NCBI GenBank assembly: GCA_965213845.1
Contig: CBDCAI010000004.1
Location: 558,001-622,000 of the forward strand
DNA length: 64,000 nt
Reading direction: 5' to 3'
Source of the DNA: JBBROS01 sp965213845
Lineage (GTDB): Bacteria; Pseudomonadota; Alphaproteobacteria; Acetobacterales; Acetobacteraceae
The position numbers and the translations under genes were made by a program. A model generated the notes under the pieces. It did not search any database. It was given only the letters and a program-made list of their open reading frames with translations, and had not been told where the DNA came from. The number at the start of each line of letters is the position of its first letter. Within the stretch, counting starts at the first letter, position 1. Below, in pieces: positions 13,256-20,291 of the stretch.

Positions 13256-13706
13256 ATCAAAATGCCCAACCAATAGCCGAAACCATCAGCCAAACACCCA
13301 AACGAACGCACCCAAGACGCCCATCCAATAACCCATCCTCAAACAAAACATACCGGCTCGGTATTCCCCAAACCACTAAAAAGCAGCCCAAGGCCTCAAT
13401 TCCATACAAAGATATGCCAAACAAACATCCCTCGCACGACAACAAAGACCCAAAACAACCCTCCAACCGTCCAGCAAAACCCGAAACCAACCATCCATCG
13501 TTCGAGAACAACATCATCAAACCCGGTCGCCTAAGGCGAAAGCCCCAAACCAAAACCAAATCCAACAACAAAACCCAAACAACAAACAACCAAGCTCAGG
13601 AAAACCAAACCAACCGAAGAAACCATCCAGAAATCAATGCTCGCTCCAAACAAACAACCTAGACCCAAACCGCGAGACCAAGTCGTCCATACATCGCATC
13701 ACGCAC
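13256..13706 (-). other. rRNA operon leader, no gene
   Basis: About 450 nt upstream of 16S contains no protein gene. The plus strand is strongly biased to A and C (minus strand G and T) and is much less GC-rich than the rest of the window. That skew is typical for a transcribed rRNA leader with processing and antitermination signals. Frames that stay open here (13078-13662 plus, 13257-13589 minus) run across the 16S end and are not genes. Confidence 0.75.
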
Positions 13707-13722
13707 ATAGAAACGCCGCCAA

Positions 13723-13753
13723 CATATCCCTTCCATTCAGATTTACTTGTCAA
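13723..13753 (-). promoter_or_regulatory. Candidate rRNA promoter P3 (proximal)
   Basis: A perfect -35 TTGACA (13748-13753) is followed 17-19 nt downstream on the minus strand by GGGATATG, which offers a weak -10. It sits about 470 nt before the 16S 5' end and is the closest of three candidate promoters. Confidence 0.5.
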
Positions 13754-13849
13754 ATGAACAGCTGCAACCGAAAGAAGCGAACCCCCCGACACGTCGGGAG
13801 GGAAGCCACTACGATCTCAGCAAACTCACGCAATCGGCGCGAGGCAGTA

Positions 13850-13879
13850 AACCTACCGATGAACCCGTCATCGTGTCAA
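13850..13879 (-). promoter_or_regulatory. Candidate rRNA promoter P2
   Basis: The -35 TTGACA (13874-13879) is separated by 18 nt from TAGGTT (13850-13855), or by 17 nt from GTAGGT, on the minus strand. It is the middle candidate of three tandem promoters. Confidence 0.45.
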
Positions 13880-13906
13880 CCACGAAGATGTCCGCCGGTG
13901 AACGGT

Positions 13907-13935
13907 GAGATAGGCGCGCCGCCCGGGCCGGTCAA
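13907..13935 (-). promoter_or_regulatory. Candidate rRNA promoter P1 (distal)
   Basis: TTGACC (13930-13935) is separated by exactly 17 nt from TATCTC (13907-13912) on the minus strand, a good sigma-70 match with a GC-rich spacer. It lies about 650 nt upstream of 16S and just beyond the terminator of the lytic transglycosylase gene. Confidence 0.55.
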
Positions 13936-13963
13936 CCTAAATTATGACCGTTCCGCATGGCAA

Positions 13964-13991
13964 ACGCAAAAGACCCGCGTCAAACGCGGGC
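13964..13991 (-). terminator. Rho-independent terminator of the lytic transglycosylase gene
   Basis: On the minus strand CCCGCG (13985-13990), loop TTTGA and CGCGGG (13974-13979) form a 6-bp GC stem followed by TCTTTTGCG. It lies about 30 nt after the stop of the gene ending at 14023 and separates it from the rRNA promoters. Confidence 0.7.
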
Positions 13992-14022
13992 ATCATGCCC
14001 AGATCCGTCCCGCTTCGTACGC

Positions 14023-14685
14023 TCAGGGCCCACTCAGATAGCCAAGGACCCTGCCGGACCCCCCCGCCGCGTCGCGGAAGACCCGCATCTCCCCGCCGCC
14101 GGGAAACGTCACCACCTCAGCCCCCCGCGGCCCGGCCACGATCGGAACGGGCGCACCGCCCCAGACAGCAGCGATCAACCGGCCATACCCGGCGCCGAGC
14201 TCCGGCGTGAGCGAATGGTAACCCGCCGCAGCCGCGGGCCAAGTCCCGAGCCTCGTATGCAGTCCCGCGAGGAAGCGCGCCGCATAAAGACTGTTGGCCG
14301 CCGGGTCGAAGGCCTGGTCGAGGTCGCGAAACGCGGCGGGATGGTGAAGCAGGTTGACCTGCATGCACCCGACATCGATGGACGCGATACCCCTCGCACG
14401 CAGACTAATGACGGCCAGGATGGCCTTTGCCTTGTCCGGGTAGAAGGTGCCCACGCCCTCGGCCGTCACGGTCCACGGCCAGGGGAGACGCAAGCCCGTC
14501 CGGGGGTCCTTGCGGCCGCTTTCCACGACGCCGATGGCGGCCAACAGACCCGGCGCAGTGCCAAGGCTGCGCTCGGCCGCGGCAATCGCGGGGCTGCAGC
14601 CGAGCTCGGCAGTCCCGGCCAACGCGGATCGCGCCAGGGCTGGGCCAGCGAGGGCAAGAGCCAGAATCCAGATGAACCGACGCAT
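14023..14685 (-). CDS. Secreted lytic transglycosylase (SLT fold)
   Basis: This 220-aa product starts MRRFIWILALALAGPALA, a signal peptide with an Ala-x-Ala-like cleavage site. The mature part has the SLT pattern: a catalytic Glu in AIGVVESGR, then a Gly-rich core ending in IDVGCMQVNLLHHP, and later YAARFLAGLHTRLGTW and AAAGYHS, typical of muramidase-like goose-lysozyme folds. These enzymes cleave the MurNAc-GlcNAc bond of peptidoglycan in the periplasm. The frame is open further upstream to 14895, but that extension runs over the divergent gene; the ATG at 14685 with a signal peptide is the sensible start. It is followed by a terminator. Related proteins serve wall remodelling or the assembly of envelope machines; no such machine is nearby. 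Confidence 0.85.
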   Translation of the reverse strand: MRRFIWILALALAGPALARSALAGTAELGCSPAIAAAERSLGTAPGLLAAIGVVESGRKDPRTGLRLPWPWTVTAEGVGTFYPDKAKAILAVISLRARGIASIDVGCMQVNLLHHPAAFRDLDQAFDPAANSLYAARFLAGLHTRLGTWPAAAAGYHSLTPELGAGYGRLIAAVWGGAPVPIVAGPRGAEVVTFPGGGEMRVFRDAAGGSGRVLGYLSGP

Positions 14686-14713
14686 GAACGCGATATGCCC
14701 GGGCCAGCACGGT

Positions 14714-14728
14714 GGGGCAACTTGCCCC
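14714..14728. promoter_or_regulatory. Short inverted repeat between divergent genes
   Basis: GGGGCAA and TTGCCCC flank a single central base at 14721, a 7-bp half-site palindrome in the 70-nt gap between the lytic transglycosylase gene (minus) and the DUF1028 gene (plus). It could be an operator for either gene. No regulator gene is adjacent. Confidence 0.35.
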
Positions 14729-14755
14729 CTGCCGTGCCGGGCGACAGAATGGGCC

Positions 14756-15463
14756 ATGACGTACTCCATCCTGGCGTTCGACCCAGCGACCGGGGCGCTC
14801 GGTGCCGCCGTGGCCTCGCGCTTCTTCGCGGTGGGCGCCCTTTGCACGCATGTTGACGGCCGTGTCGGGGCCGTGGCTACCCAGGCGCTGGTCAACCCGA
14901 TGTATGGGCCTGTGGGTTTGGCGTTGTTGCGGCAGGGCGCCTCGGCAGCCGATACCGTGGCGGGGCTGGTCGGGCCGGATGTCGGGCGGGACCAGCGCCA
15001 GGTGCATGTGATGGATGCCGCCGGGCGTCATGCACGGCACACCGGCACCGCCTGCGTGGGATGGGCGGGGGATCTGGCCGGCATCCATGTCTCCGTCGCG
15101 GGCAACATGCTGGCTGGGCCGGCAGTCCTGCCCGCGATGCTGGCCGGGTTCGACCAGGCGGGCGGGCCCATCGCCGAGCGCTTGATTGCGGCATTGCAGG
15201 CAGGCGAGGCGGCCGGCGGGGACAAGCGCGGGCGGCAAAGCGCCGCGGTCCGCGTCCATACGAACGATCCCGTGGCCGACCTCGATCTCCGCGCCGACGA
15301 CCATCCGGACCCTCTGGGCGAGCTCCGACGTCTGTATGGCGTCAGCCGCGGGTACTACGCCGTGTTCCGCCGTCACCTGGCCGGTCGGGACGACCCGGTG
15401 GGCGAACTCGACCGGGCGATCATCCAGGCCGCCGTCGCCCGCGAGGGCGGGACTGCCGCGTGA
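14756..15463 (+). CDS. DUF1028 family protein (Ntn-hydrolase-like)
   Basis: This 235-aa protein begins MTYSILAFDPATGALGAAVAS and continues with VGALCTHV, GAVATQALVNPMYGPVGL and VHVMDAAGRHARHTGTAC, the conserved DUF1028 core. Later come VAGNMLAGPAVLPAM and FRRHL. DUF1028 proteins have an Ntn-hydrolase-like fold. Their substrates are not well established, but they frequently sit beside peptide/amino-acid ABC transporters. Here the gene is followed at once by a family 5 solute-binding protein: the TGA overlaps a GTG in frame with that gene, and a better ATG lies 12 nt further on. By inference the pair acts on an imported peptide-like compound. Confidence 0.88.
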   Translation: MTYSILAFDPATGALGAAVASRFFAVGALCTHVDGRVGAVATQALVNPMYGPVGLALLRQGASAADTVAGLVGPDVGRDQRQVHVMDAAGRHARHTGTACVGWAGDLAGIHVSVAGNMLAGPAVLPAMLAGFDQAGGPIAERLIAALQAGEAAGGDKRGRQSAAVRVHTNDPVADLDLRADDHPDPLGELRRLYGVSRGYYAVFRRHLAGRDDPVGELDRAIIQAAVAREGGTAA

Positions 15464-15474
15464 AAGGGTATCCG

Positions 15475-16971
15475 ATGCGCCACCTCGTCGTCCTGCTCTG
15501 CCTGTGGTGCACCGCCCCGGCGTGGGCCCAATCCACCCTGACGATCGCGCTGCGCGAGGACCCCGACGTGCTCGACCCGACGCTGGGGTCGGCCTACGTC
15601 AGCCGGATCGTCTATGCCGCGCTCTGCGACAAGCTGATCGACATCGACGAGCGTCTGAACTTCGTCCCGCAGCTGGCGACGGCGTGGACCTACGAGGATC
15701 CCACGCACCTGGTGCTGACGTTGCGGGCCGGGGTGACTTTCCATGACGGGACGGCGTTCGAGGCGTCCGCGGTCAAATACAAGATCACCCGCGACCAGAC
15801 GATGAAGGGGTCGATGCGGGGCGGCGAGGTCAACGCCATCGCTGCTGTGGAGGTCATCGATGCGCTGCACGTCCGGCTGATCCTGAAGGCGCCGAACACG
15901 CCGCTGCTGAGCATGCTGGCGGACCGGGCGGGGATCATGGTGTCGCCGGCTGCCGCACAGGCGGCGGGCACCGATTTCGGCGCGCATCCCGTGTGCGCCG
16001 GGCCCTACCAGTTCGAAAGCCGTGTGGCGCAGGACAGCATCGTGCTGAAGCGCTTCCCCACCTATTGGGATGCCGCGCGCTTCCACTTCGACCGCGTGGT
16101 GTATCGCCCGATGCCGAACGCGGCCGTGCGGACCGCGAATCTGATGGCGGGCAGCGTGGACATCGTCGAGCAGATCCTGCCCAGCGACGTCCCCGCCCTG
16201 CAGCGGGATCCCCGGGTGACGGTGGCAATCGGGGACGGCCTCTACTACACCGGCATCAACTTTAACCTGGCCAACGGCCCGGCCGCCCAAACCGCCGCAG
16301 GACAAAGCGCCCTGGTGCGGCGCGCCTTCGAGCTGTCGCTGGACCGCACCGTGCTGAACCAGGTCGTCTACGACGGGCTGTACACGCCCACGATCCAGGC
16401 CAACCCGCCCAGCTCGCCGTTCTACTTCAAGGACATGGTTCCGCCGGCGCAGGACCTGGCGCAGGCGAAGGCGCTGCTGCGGCAGGCGGGCGTGCCGCTG
16501 CCGGTGTCGATCGTGCTCACCTTGCCGAACTCACCGGACATCCAGCAGGCGGCCGAGATCATCCAGTCGATGGCGGGCGACGCCGGGTTCGAGGTGAAGC
16601 TGAAGGTGCTGGAGTTCGCCTCGGCGTTGCAGACGGGGTATGCCGGAACGTTCCAGGCATTCATGATCGGCTGGTCGGGCCGGGTCGATCCGGACGGCAA
16701 CCTGTGGCAGCTGCTGCACAGCGGCGGAACGTTCAACTACGGCCACTGGACCAACCCGGCTGCCGATGCCCTGCTGGACCAGGCCCGCATCCTGCCGGGC
16801 GTGGAGGAGCGGCGGGCGCTCTATGCCCGGTTCTGGGCCCTGGAGCGCGAGGATATGCCGCTCGTCTACCTCTGGACGATGAAGGCCATCGTGGGACTGA
16901 AGAAAGACATCAGCGGGTTCGTCCAGGTGCCGGACGGCCTGATCCGGCTGCGGGACGTCGTGCGGAAGTAG
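15475..16971 (+). CDS. Periplasmic family 5 solute-binding protein (peptide/nickel type)
   Basis: This 498-aa protein starts MRHLVVLLCLWCTAPAWAQ, a signal peptide. The mature chain follows SBP_bac_5: LREDPDVLDPT at the N-terminus, VTFHDGTAFEASAVKY, and FELSLDRTVLNQVVYDG near the middle; the C-terminal WALEREDMPLVYLW is also conserved. An AAAGGG 6 nt before the ATG at 15475 supports this start over the GTG at 15460. Such proteins bind peptides, opines, glutathione or nickel for an ABC importer. No permease or ATPase follows: a hairpin terminator comes directly after the stop. The subunit must share an importer encoded elsewhere, possibly the one at 58966-62766. Confidence 0.92.
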   Translation: MRHLVVLLCLWCTAPAWAQSTLTIALREDPDVLDPTLGSAYVSRIVYAALCDKLIDIDERLNFVPQLATAWTYEDPTHLVLTLRAGVTFHDGTAFEASAVKYKITRDQTMKGSMRGGEVNAIAAVEVIDALHVRLILKAPNTPLLSMLADRAGIMVSPAAAQAAGTDFGAHPVCAGPYQFESRVAQDSIVLKRFPTYWDAARFHFDRVVYRPMPNAAVRTANLMAGSVDIVEQILPSDVPALQRDPRVTVAIGDGLYYTGINFNLANGPAAQTAAGQSALVRRAFELSLDRTVLNQVVYDGLYTPTIQANPPSSPFYFKDMVPPAQDLAQAKALLRQAGVPLPVSIVLTLPNSPDIQQAAEIIQSMAGDAGFEVKLKVLEFASALQTGYAGTFQAFMIGWSGRVDPDGNLWQLLHSGGTFNYGHWTNPAADALLDQARILPGVEERRALYARFWALEREDMPLVYLWTMKAIVGLKKDISGFVQVPDGLIRLRDVVRK

Positions 16972-16977
16972 GCGTCC

Positions 16978-17010
16978 GCCGCTGCGCCTCAGGGGGCGGA
17001 GCGGCGCTTT
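16978..17010 (+). terminator. Putative terminator after the solute-binding protein gene
   Basis: GCCGCT (16978-16983) pairs with AGCGGC (17000-17005), with an inner CGCC/GGCG stem, and is followed by GCTTTCC. The hairpin is strong and GC-rich with a short T-run, starting 7 nt after the stop codon. Confidence 0.6.
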
Positions 17011-17393
17011 CCGACAGGCGCGTGCTGCCGAGACCGACGGCCTACTATATCCGGCACGGCAGTGTTGCGTAAGCGGACTCAGGCTCACCACGAAGGCGGC
17101 GGCCTGAGCAAAGGAGCTGCATCCCGACAGCAGCGCGTGAAAGTATGTTCTAATGAACGGCGCGCCGGGGGACGCCTCACCCCTTATTCAGAGATGACGG
17201 GCACGCGTCTGTGGCGCCACGCACGCCTGAGTTCTCGCGTGGTTTGAACAGCCAGACAACATGGATGCTCTCTGGGATGGCAGCGCCTTTATGGATGTCC
17301 GAGTAAGTGAGGTTGGTGAGCTTGATCCTAGCTCACCCGGTTTGCTGCTTTCGAGATCGTCCCGCATGACGTCGCCGCCTTCGACAAGCGGAA
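17011..17393. other. Intergenic region without a supported gene
   Basis: This stretch has a lower, mixed GC content and no frame with convincing codon use. A minus-strand frame (17188-17526) contains GVDIPLVDQSLGLVIPLVEGG, which looks protein-like. It is in a different frame from the signal-peptide-like start at 17534, so a decayed secreted-protein gene across 17190-17534 is possible. Confidence 0.4.
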
Positions 17394-17534
17394 TCACCAG
17401 ACCCAATGATTGGTCAACCAGCGGGATATCGACCCCATACAGCGGCGAGGCATGGCAGTCGAAGAAGGCTTGGCCGCCGATCCTGCCACCACAATGAACG
17501 CGAGGCTGACGAGGATGCACGTCCAATGGTGCAT
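17394..17534 (-). CDS. Possible small secreted peptide or 5' part of a frameshifted gene
   Basis: The frame from ATG 17532-17534 encodes 46 aa beginning MHHWTCILVSLAFIVVAGSA, a plausible signal peptide, 5 nt after the glgX stop codon. The downstream residues look random. A second minus-strand frame continues with sensible-looking sequence (see the preceding intergenic entry). It may therefore be the start of a gene broken by a frameshift rather than a real 46-aa peptide. No family is recognised. Confidence 0.25.
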   Translation of the reverse strand: MHHWTCILVSLAFIVVAGSAAKPSSTAMPRRCMGSISRWLTNHWVW

Positions 17535-17539
17535 CCTGC

Positions 17540-19684
17540 CTATGTCTGCGGACCCGCCTTTGCCGAGGTGAGCGCGAACAGGAGGAGGCAGCGGCCGGTG
17601 ACGTCGTAGGTCTCGCCGATCGCGAAACGCTGGGCGTCGTCGCGGTCGGGCACGTTCGTGTCGAGCACCAGCTCCCACCCGGTGCCGTTCGTGCATTCGG
17701 GCAGGGTGAAGGTGACGAGGTCGTGGTGGGAGTTCACGACGATCAGCATGGTCGTGTCCTGGCCCGGGCGGCGCACCCCGGTCGCCTGGGCGCGTCCGTC
17801 GATGAGCATGCCAAGGCACTTCATGCTGGCGTCGCCCCAGTCACTGCCCTGCATCTCGCCGCCGGAGGCGTTGATCCAGGTGACATCGCGCACGCCCAGG
17901 TCTTCGATCTCCTCGCCGGTGAAGAAGCGCCCGCGGTGCAGGATCGGGTAGCGCTGGCGCAGTCGAATGAGCTTCTGCACCAGTGCGACCTGCGTGTTCG
18001 CCCAGTCCGGCAGATCCCAATCCACCCAGCTGATCTCGTTGTCCTGACAATACGCGTTGTTGTTGCCGCCCTGGGTGCGCCCGAACTCGTCACCCGCCAG
18101 AAGCATCGGGGTCCCTTGGCTCAACAGAAGCGTGGCCAGCATGTTGCGCATGCTGCGGCGCCGCATCTCGTTGATGTCTGCGTCGTCGGTCTCGCCTTCG
18201 GTCCCGTGGTTCCAGCTATGGTTGTTGTCGCTGCCGTCCCGGCCGCCCTCGTTGTTGGCTTCGTTGTGCTTGTCGTTGTAGCTGACGGTGTCGCGCAGGG
18301 TGAACCCGTCATGCGCGGTGATGAAGTTGACCGACGCCCAGGGCTTGCGACCGCGCTTGTTGAACATGTCGGAGCTCGCGCTCATGCGCGCCGCCAGCGC
18401 CGGGGCCTTGCCGGTGTCGCCCTTCCAGAATGCCCGCACCTCGTCGCGGAACTTGTCGTTCCATTCGGCCCAGCCCGGCGGGAACTCGCCGACCTGGTAG
18501 CCGCCGGGGCCGCAATCCCAGGGCTCGGCGATCAGTTTCACGCCGTTCAGCACCGGATCCTGTCCGCAGGCATGCAGGAAGCCGCTGCCCTGGTCGAACC
18601 CGTGCGGCTCCCGCGCCAGGATGGTGCCCAGGTCGAACCGGAACCCGTCGACATGCATCTCCTGCACCCAGTAGCGCAGGCTGTCGGTCACCATCTGCAG
18701 CACCCGGGGATGCGAGAGGTTGAGGGTGTTCCCGGTCCCGGTGTCGTTGATGTAGAAGCGCTTCTTGTCCGGCAGCAGGCGATAGTAGCTCGCATTGTCG
18801 ATACCCTTGAAGCTCAGGCTCGGCCCACGCTCGTTGCCTTCGGCGGTATGGTTGTAGACGACGTCCAGAATCACCTCGAGCCCGGCGTCGTGCAGATGGG
18901 CGACCATCTCCTTGAACTCGGCGTGGGCGAAGGCGGGCTTGCTGCTGTACCGGGGATCGGGCGCGAAGAATCCGATCGTGTTGTAGCCCCAGAAGTTGGT
19001 CAGCCCCCCTTCGATAAGGTTGCTGTCGTTGATGAAGGTGTGGATGGGCAGCAGCTCGACGCTGGTCACGCCGAGCGCCCGGACGTAGTCCACGACCTCC
19101 TTCACCGCCATGCCGCTGAACGTGCCGCGCAGCTCCTTGGGCACGGCGGGGTGGCGCATCGTGTAGCCGCGGACATGCGTCTCGTAATAGATCGTCCGCT
19201 CCCATGGCACATTGGGGCGGCGGTCGCGCAACCAGGTGAAGGCCGGGTCGATGACGACGCATTTCGGCATGTTGGCCGCGCTGTCGCGCTCGTCGAACGT
19301 CAGGTCGTCGGTCGACTCCATCTCGTAGCCGAACACCTCGGGCCCCCACTTGAGCTGTCCGACGTGGTTCTTGGCGTATGGGTCGAGGAGAAGCTTGTTG
19401 GGATTGAACCGGTGTCCCTCCTCGGGTGCCCAGGGGCCATGCACGCGATATCCATAGACGGTGCCCGGGCGCGCATCCGGCAGATAGCCGTGCCAAATCT
19501 CGTCGGTGTATTCCGGCAGCTCGATCCGCTCGATCTCGCGCGTGCCCTCCTGGTCGAACAGGCACAGCTCGACCTTGGTGGCATTGGCGCTGAACAGGGC
19601 GAAGTTGACGCCCACGCCGTCCCACGTCGCCCCCAGCGGATGCGGCAGACCCTCGGAAATGCGAGAAGCTTTGCTATCAGGCAA
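17540..19684 (-). CDS. glgX: Glycogen debranching enzyme GlgX
   Basis: This GH13 isoamylase-type enzyme (about 714 aa) removes alpha-1,6 branches from phosphorylase-limit glycogen. It has an N-terminal CBM48 (PLGATWDGVGVNFALFSANATKVELCLFD) and then the GH13 conserved regions: DVVYNHTAEG (I), the nucleophile strand VDGFRFDLGTIL (II), the general acid strand LIAEPWDCG (III) and NFITAHDGFTLRD (IV). No ATG exists near the start. A TTG at 19682-19684 preceded by GGGGG at 8-nt spacing gives the usual family start PDSKASRISEGLPHPLG; another TTG at 19750 would add 22 residues. No other glycogen gene is in the window. The MarR gene ends 39 nt upstream of the longer start. Confidence 0.93.
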   Translation of the reverse strand: MPDSKASRISEGLPHPLGATWDGVGVNFALFSANATKVELCLFDQEGTREIERIELPEYTDEIWHGYLPDARPGTVYGYRVHGPWAPEEGHRFNPNKLLLDPYAKNHVGQLKWGPEVFGYEMESTDDLTFDERDSAANMPKCVVIDPAFTWLRDRRPNVPWERTIYYETHVRGYTMRHPAVPKELRGTFSGMAVKEVVDYVRALGVTSVELLPIHTFINDSNLIEGGLTNFWGYNTIGFFAPDPRYSSKPAFAHAEFKEMVAHLHDAGLEVILDVVYNHTAEGNERGPSLSFKGIDNASYYRLLPDKKRFYINDTGTGNTLNLSHPRVLQMVTDSLRYWVQEMHVDGFRFDLGTILAREPHGFDQGSGFLHACGQDPVLNGVKLIAEPWDCGPGGYQVGEFPPGWAEWNDKFRDEVRAFWKGDTGKAPALAARMSASSDMFNKRGRKPWASVNFITAHDGFTLRDTVSYNDKHNEANNEGGRDGSDNNHSWNHGTEGETDDADINEMRRRSMRNMLATLLLSQGTPMLLAGDEFGRTQGGNNNAYCQDNEISWVDWDLPDWANTQVALVQKLIRLRQRYPILHRGRFFTGEEIEDLGVRDVTWINASGGEMQGSDWGDASMKCLGMLIDGRAQATGVRRPGQDTTMLIVVNSHHDLVTFTLPECTNGTGWELVLDTNVPDRDDAQRFAIGETYDVTGRCLLLFALTSAKAGPQT

Positions 19685-19789
19685 GATATGGACCCCCGGC
19701 GTGCGTGGTGTGCTAAGCGCGGGTGGGGTGGTAAGGTTGCGCCGCAGCAAATGTTCTTTGCAATGCCCAATGCGATACGCGGCGCTTCC

Positions 19790-20263
19790 TCAGTCCGGCC
19801 GCATCTCGATGGTGGCCAGCGCGACGGTGATCCGGTGCAACTCGCCGCGCAGGGCTTCGGCCGGTGCCGTGCCGACCTGCGCCTCGAACGCAGCCTGCGC
19901 CGCTTCCCACGCCGGCATGGCCCGGCGGATCAGGTCCGTCCCGGCCGCCGTGACCAGGATGCGGCGCACGCGACGGTCGGCAGGGTCCGACTCGCTGGCA
20001 ACCAACCCATCCCGCTCCAGCGGCCGCAGGTTGCGGCCGAGCGTCGTCCGGTCCAGCACCAGCTCGGCCGCAAGCGCCTGCAGGCTCAGCGGCCCGGCGC
20101 GGCGCAGCCGGGCCAGGATGCCGAACTGCGAGATGCGGATGCCGAAGGGGGCCATGACGTTGTCATACAGGGCCGTGGTCCGGCGTGCCGCCTGGCGCAG
20201 ACCCTGGCAATGGCAGGCCGGGGCGCAGGATTCGGCACGGGGTCTTGCATCGTCCTCGGACAT
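19790..20263 (-). CDS. MarR-family transcriptional regulator
   Basis: This 157-aa protein has the winged-helix MarR fold. YDNVMAPFGIRISQFGILARL opens the domain, QALAAELVLDRTTLGRNLRPLERDGLV is the helix-turn-helix with recognition helix, and DPADRRVRRILVTAAG is the wing. The start ATG at 20261-20263 overlaps the presumed ribosome-binding region of the divergent MATE gene. An 18-bp perfect palindrome lies immediately upstream and is the natural operator. By family logic this is a repressor of the efflux gene, relieved by a small ligand. A cluster of Cys and His at the N-terminus (CAPACHC) is unusual and might sense metal or oxidation. Confidence 0.9.
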   Translation of the reverse strand: MSEDDARPRAESCAPACHCQGLRQAARRTTALYDNVMAPFGIRISQFGILARLRRAGPLSLQALAAELVLDRTTLGRNLRPLERDGLVASESDPADRRVRRILVTAAGTDLIRRAMPAWEAAQAAFEAQVGTAPAEALRGELHRITVALATIEMRPD

Positions 20264-20273
20264 GGAGGCAATA

Positions 20274-20291
20274 TACGTGCATATGCACGTA
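20274..20291. promoter_or_regulatory. Perfect 18-bp palindrome, probable MarR operator
   Basis: Bases 20274-20291 read TACGTGCAT followed by its exact reverse complement. The site lies between the MarR start (20263, minus) and the MATE gene, and covers the possible MATE start codons GTG 20277 and ATG 20283. Binding here would block both divergent promoters. The overlap with the start region suggests either repression at the 5' end of the transcript or a MATE start further downstream (ATG 20367). Confidence 0.75.

Noticed and set aside
13256..13740. A/C-rich repeats in the rRNA leader as a possible CRISPR or minisatellite
   Set aside because: No regular repeat-spacer spacing; short words such as CAAAC recur only because of base composition.
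16531..17091. 186-codon minus-strand frame over the end of the solute-binding protein gene
   Set aside because: Antisense to the conserved C-terminus of the binding protein and crossing its terminator; no similarity.
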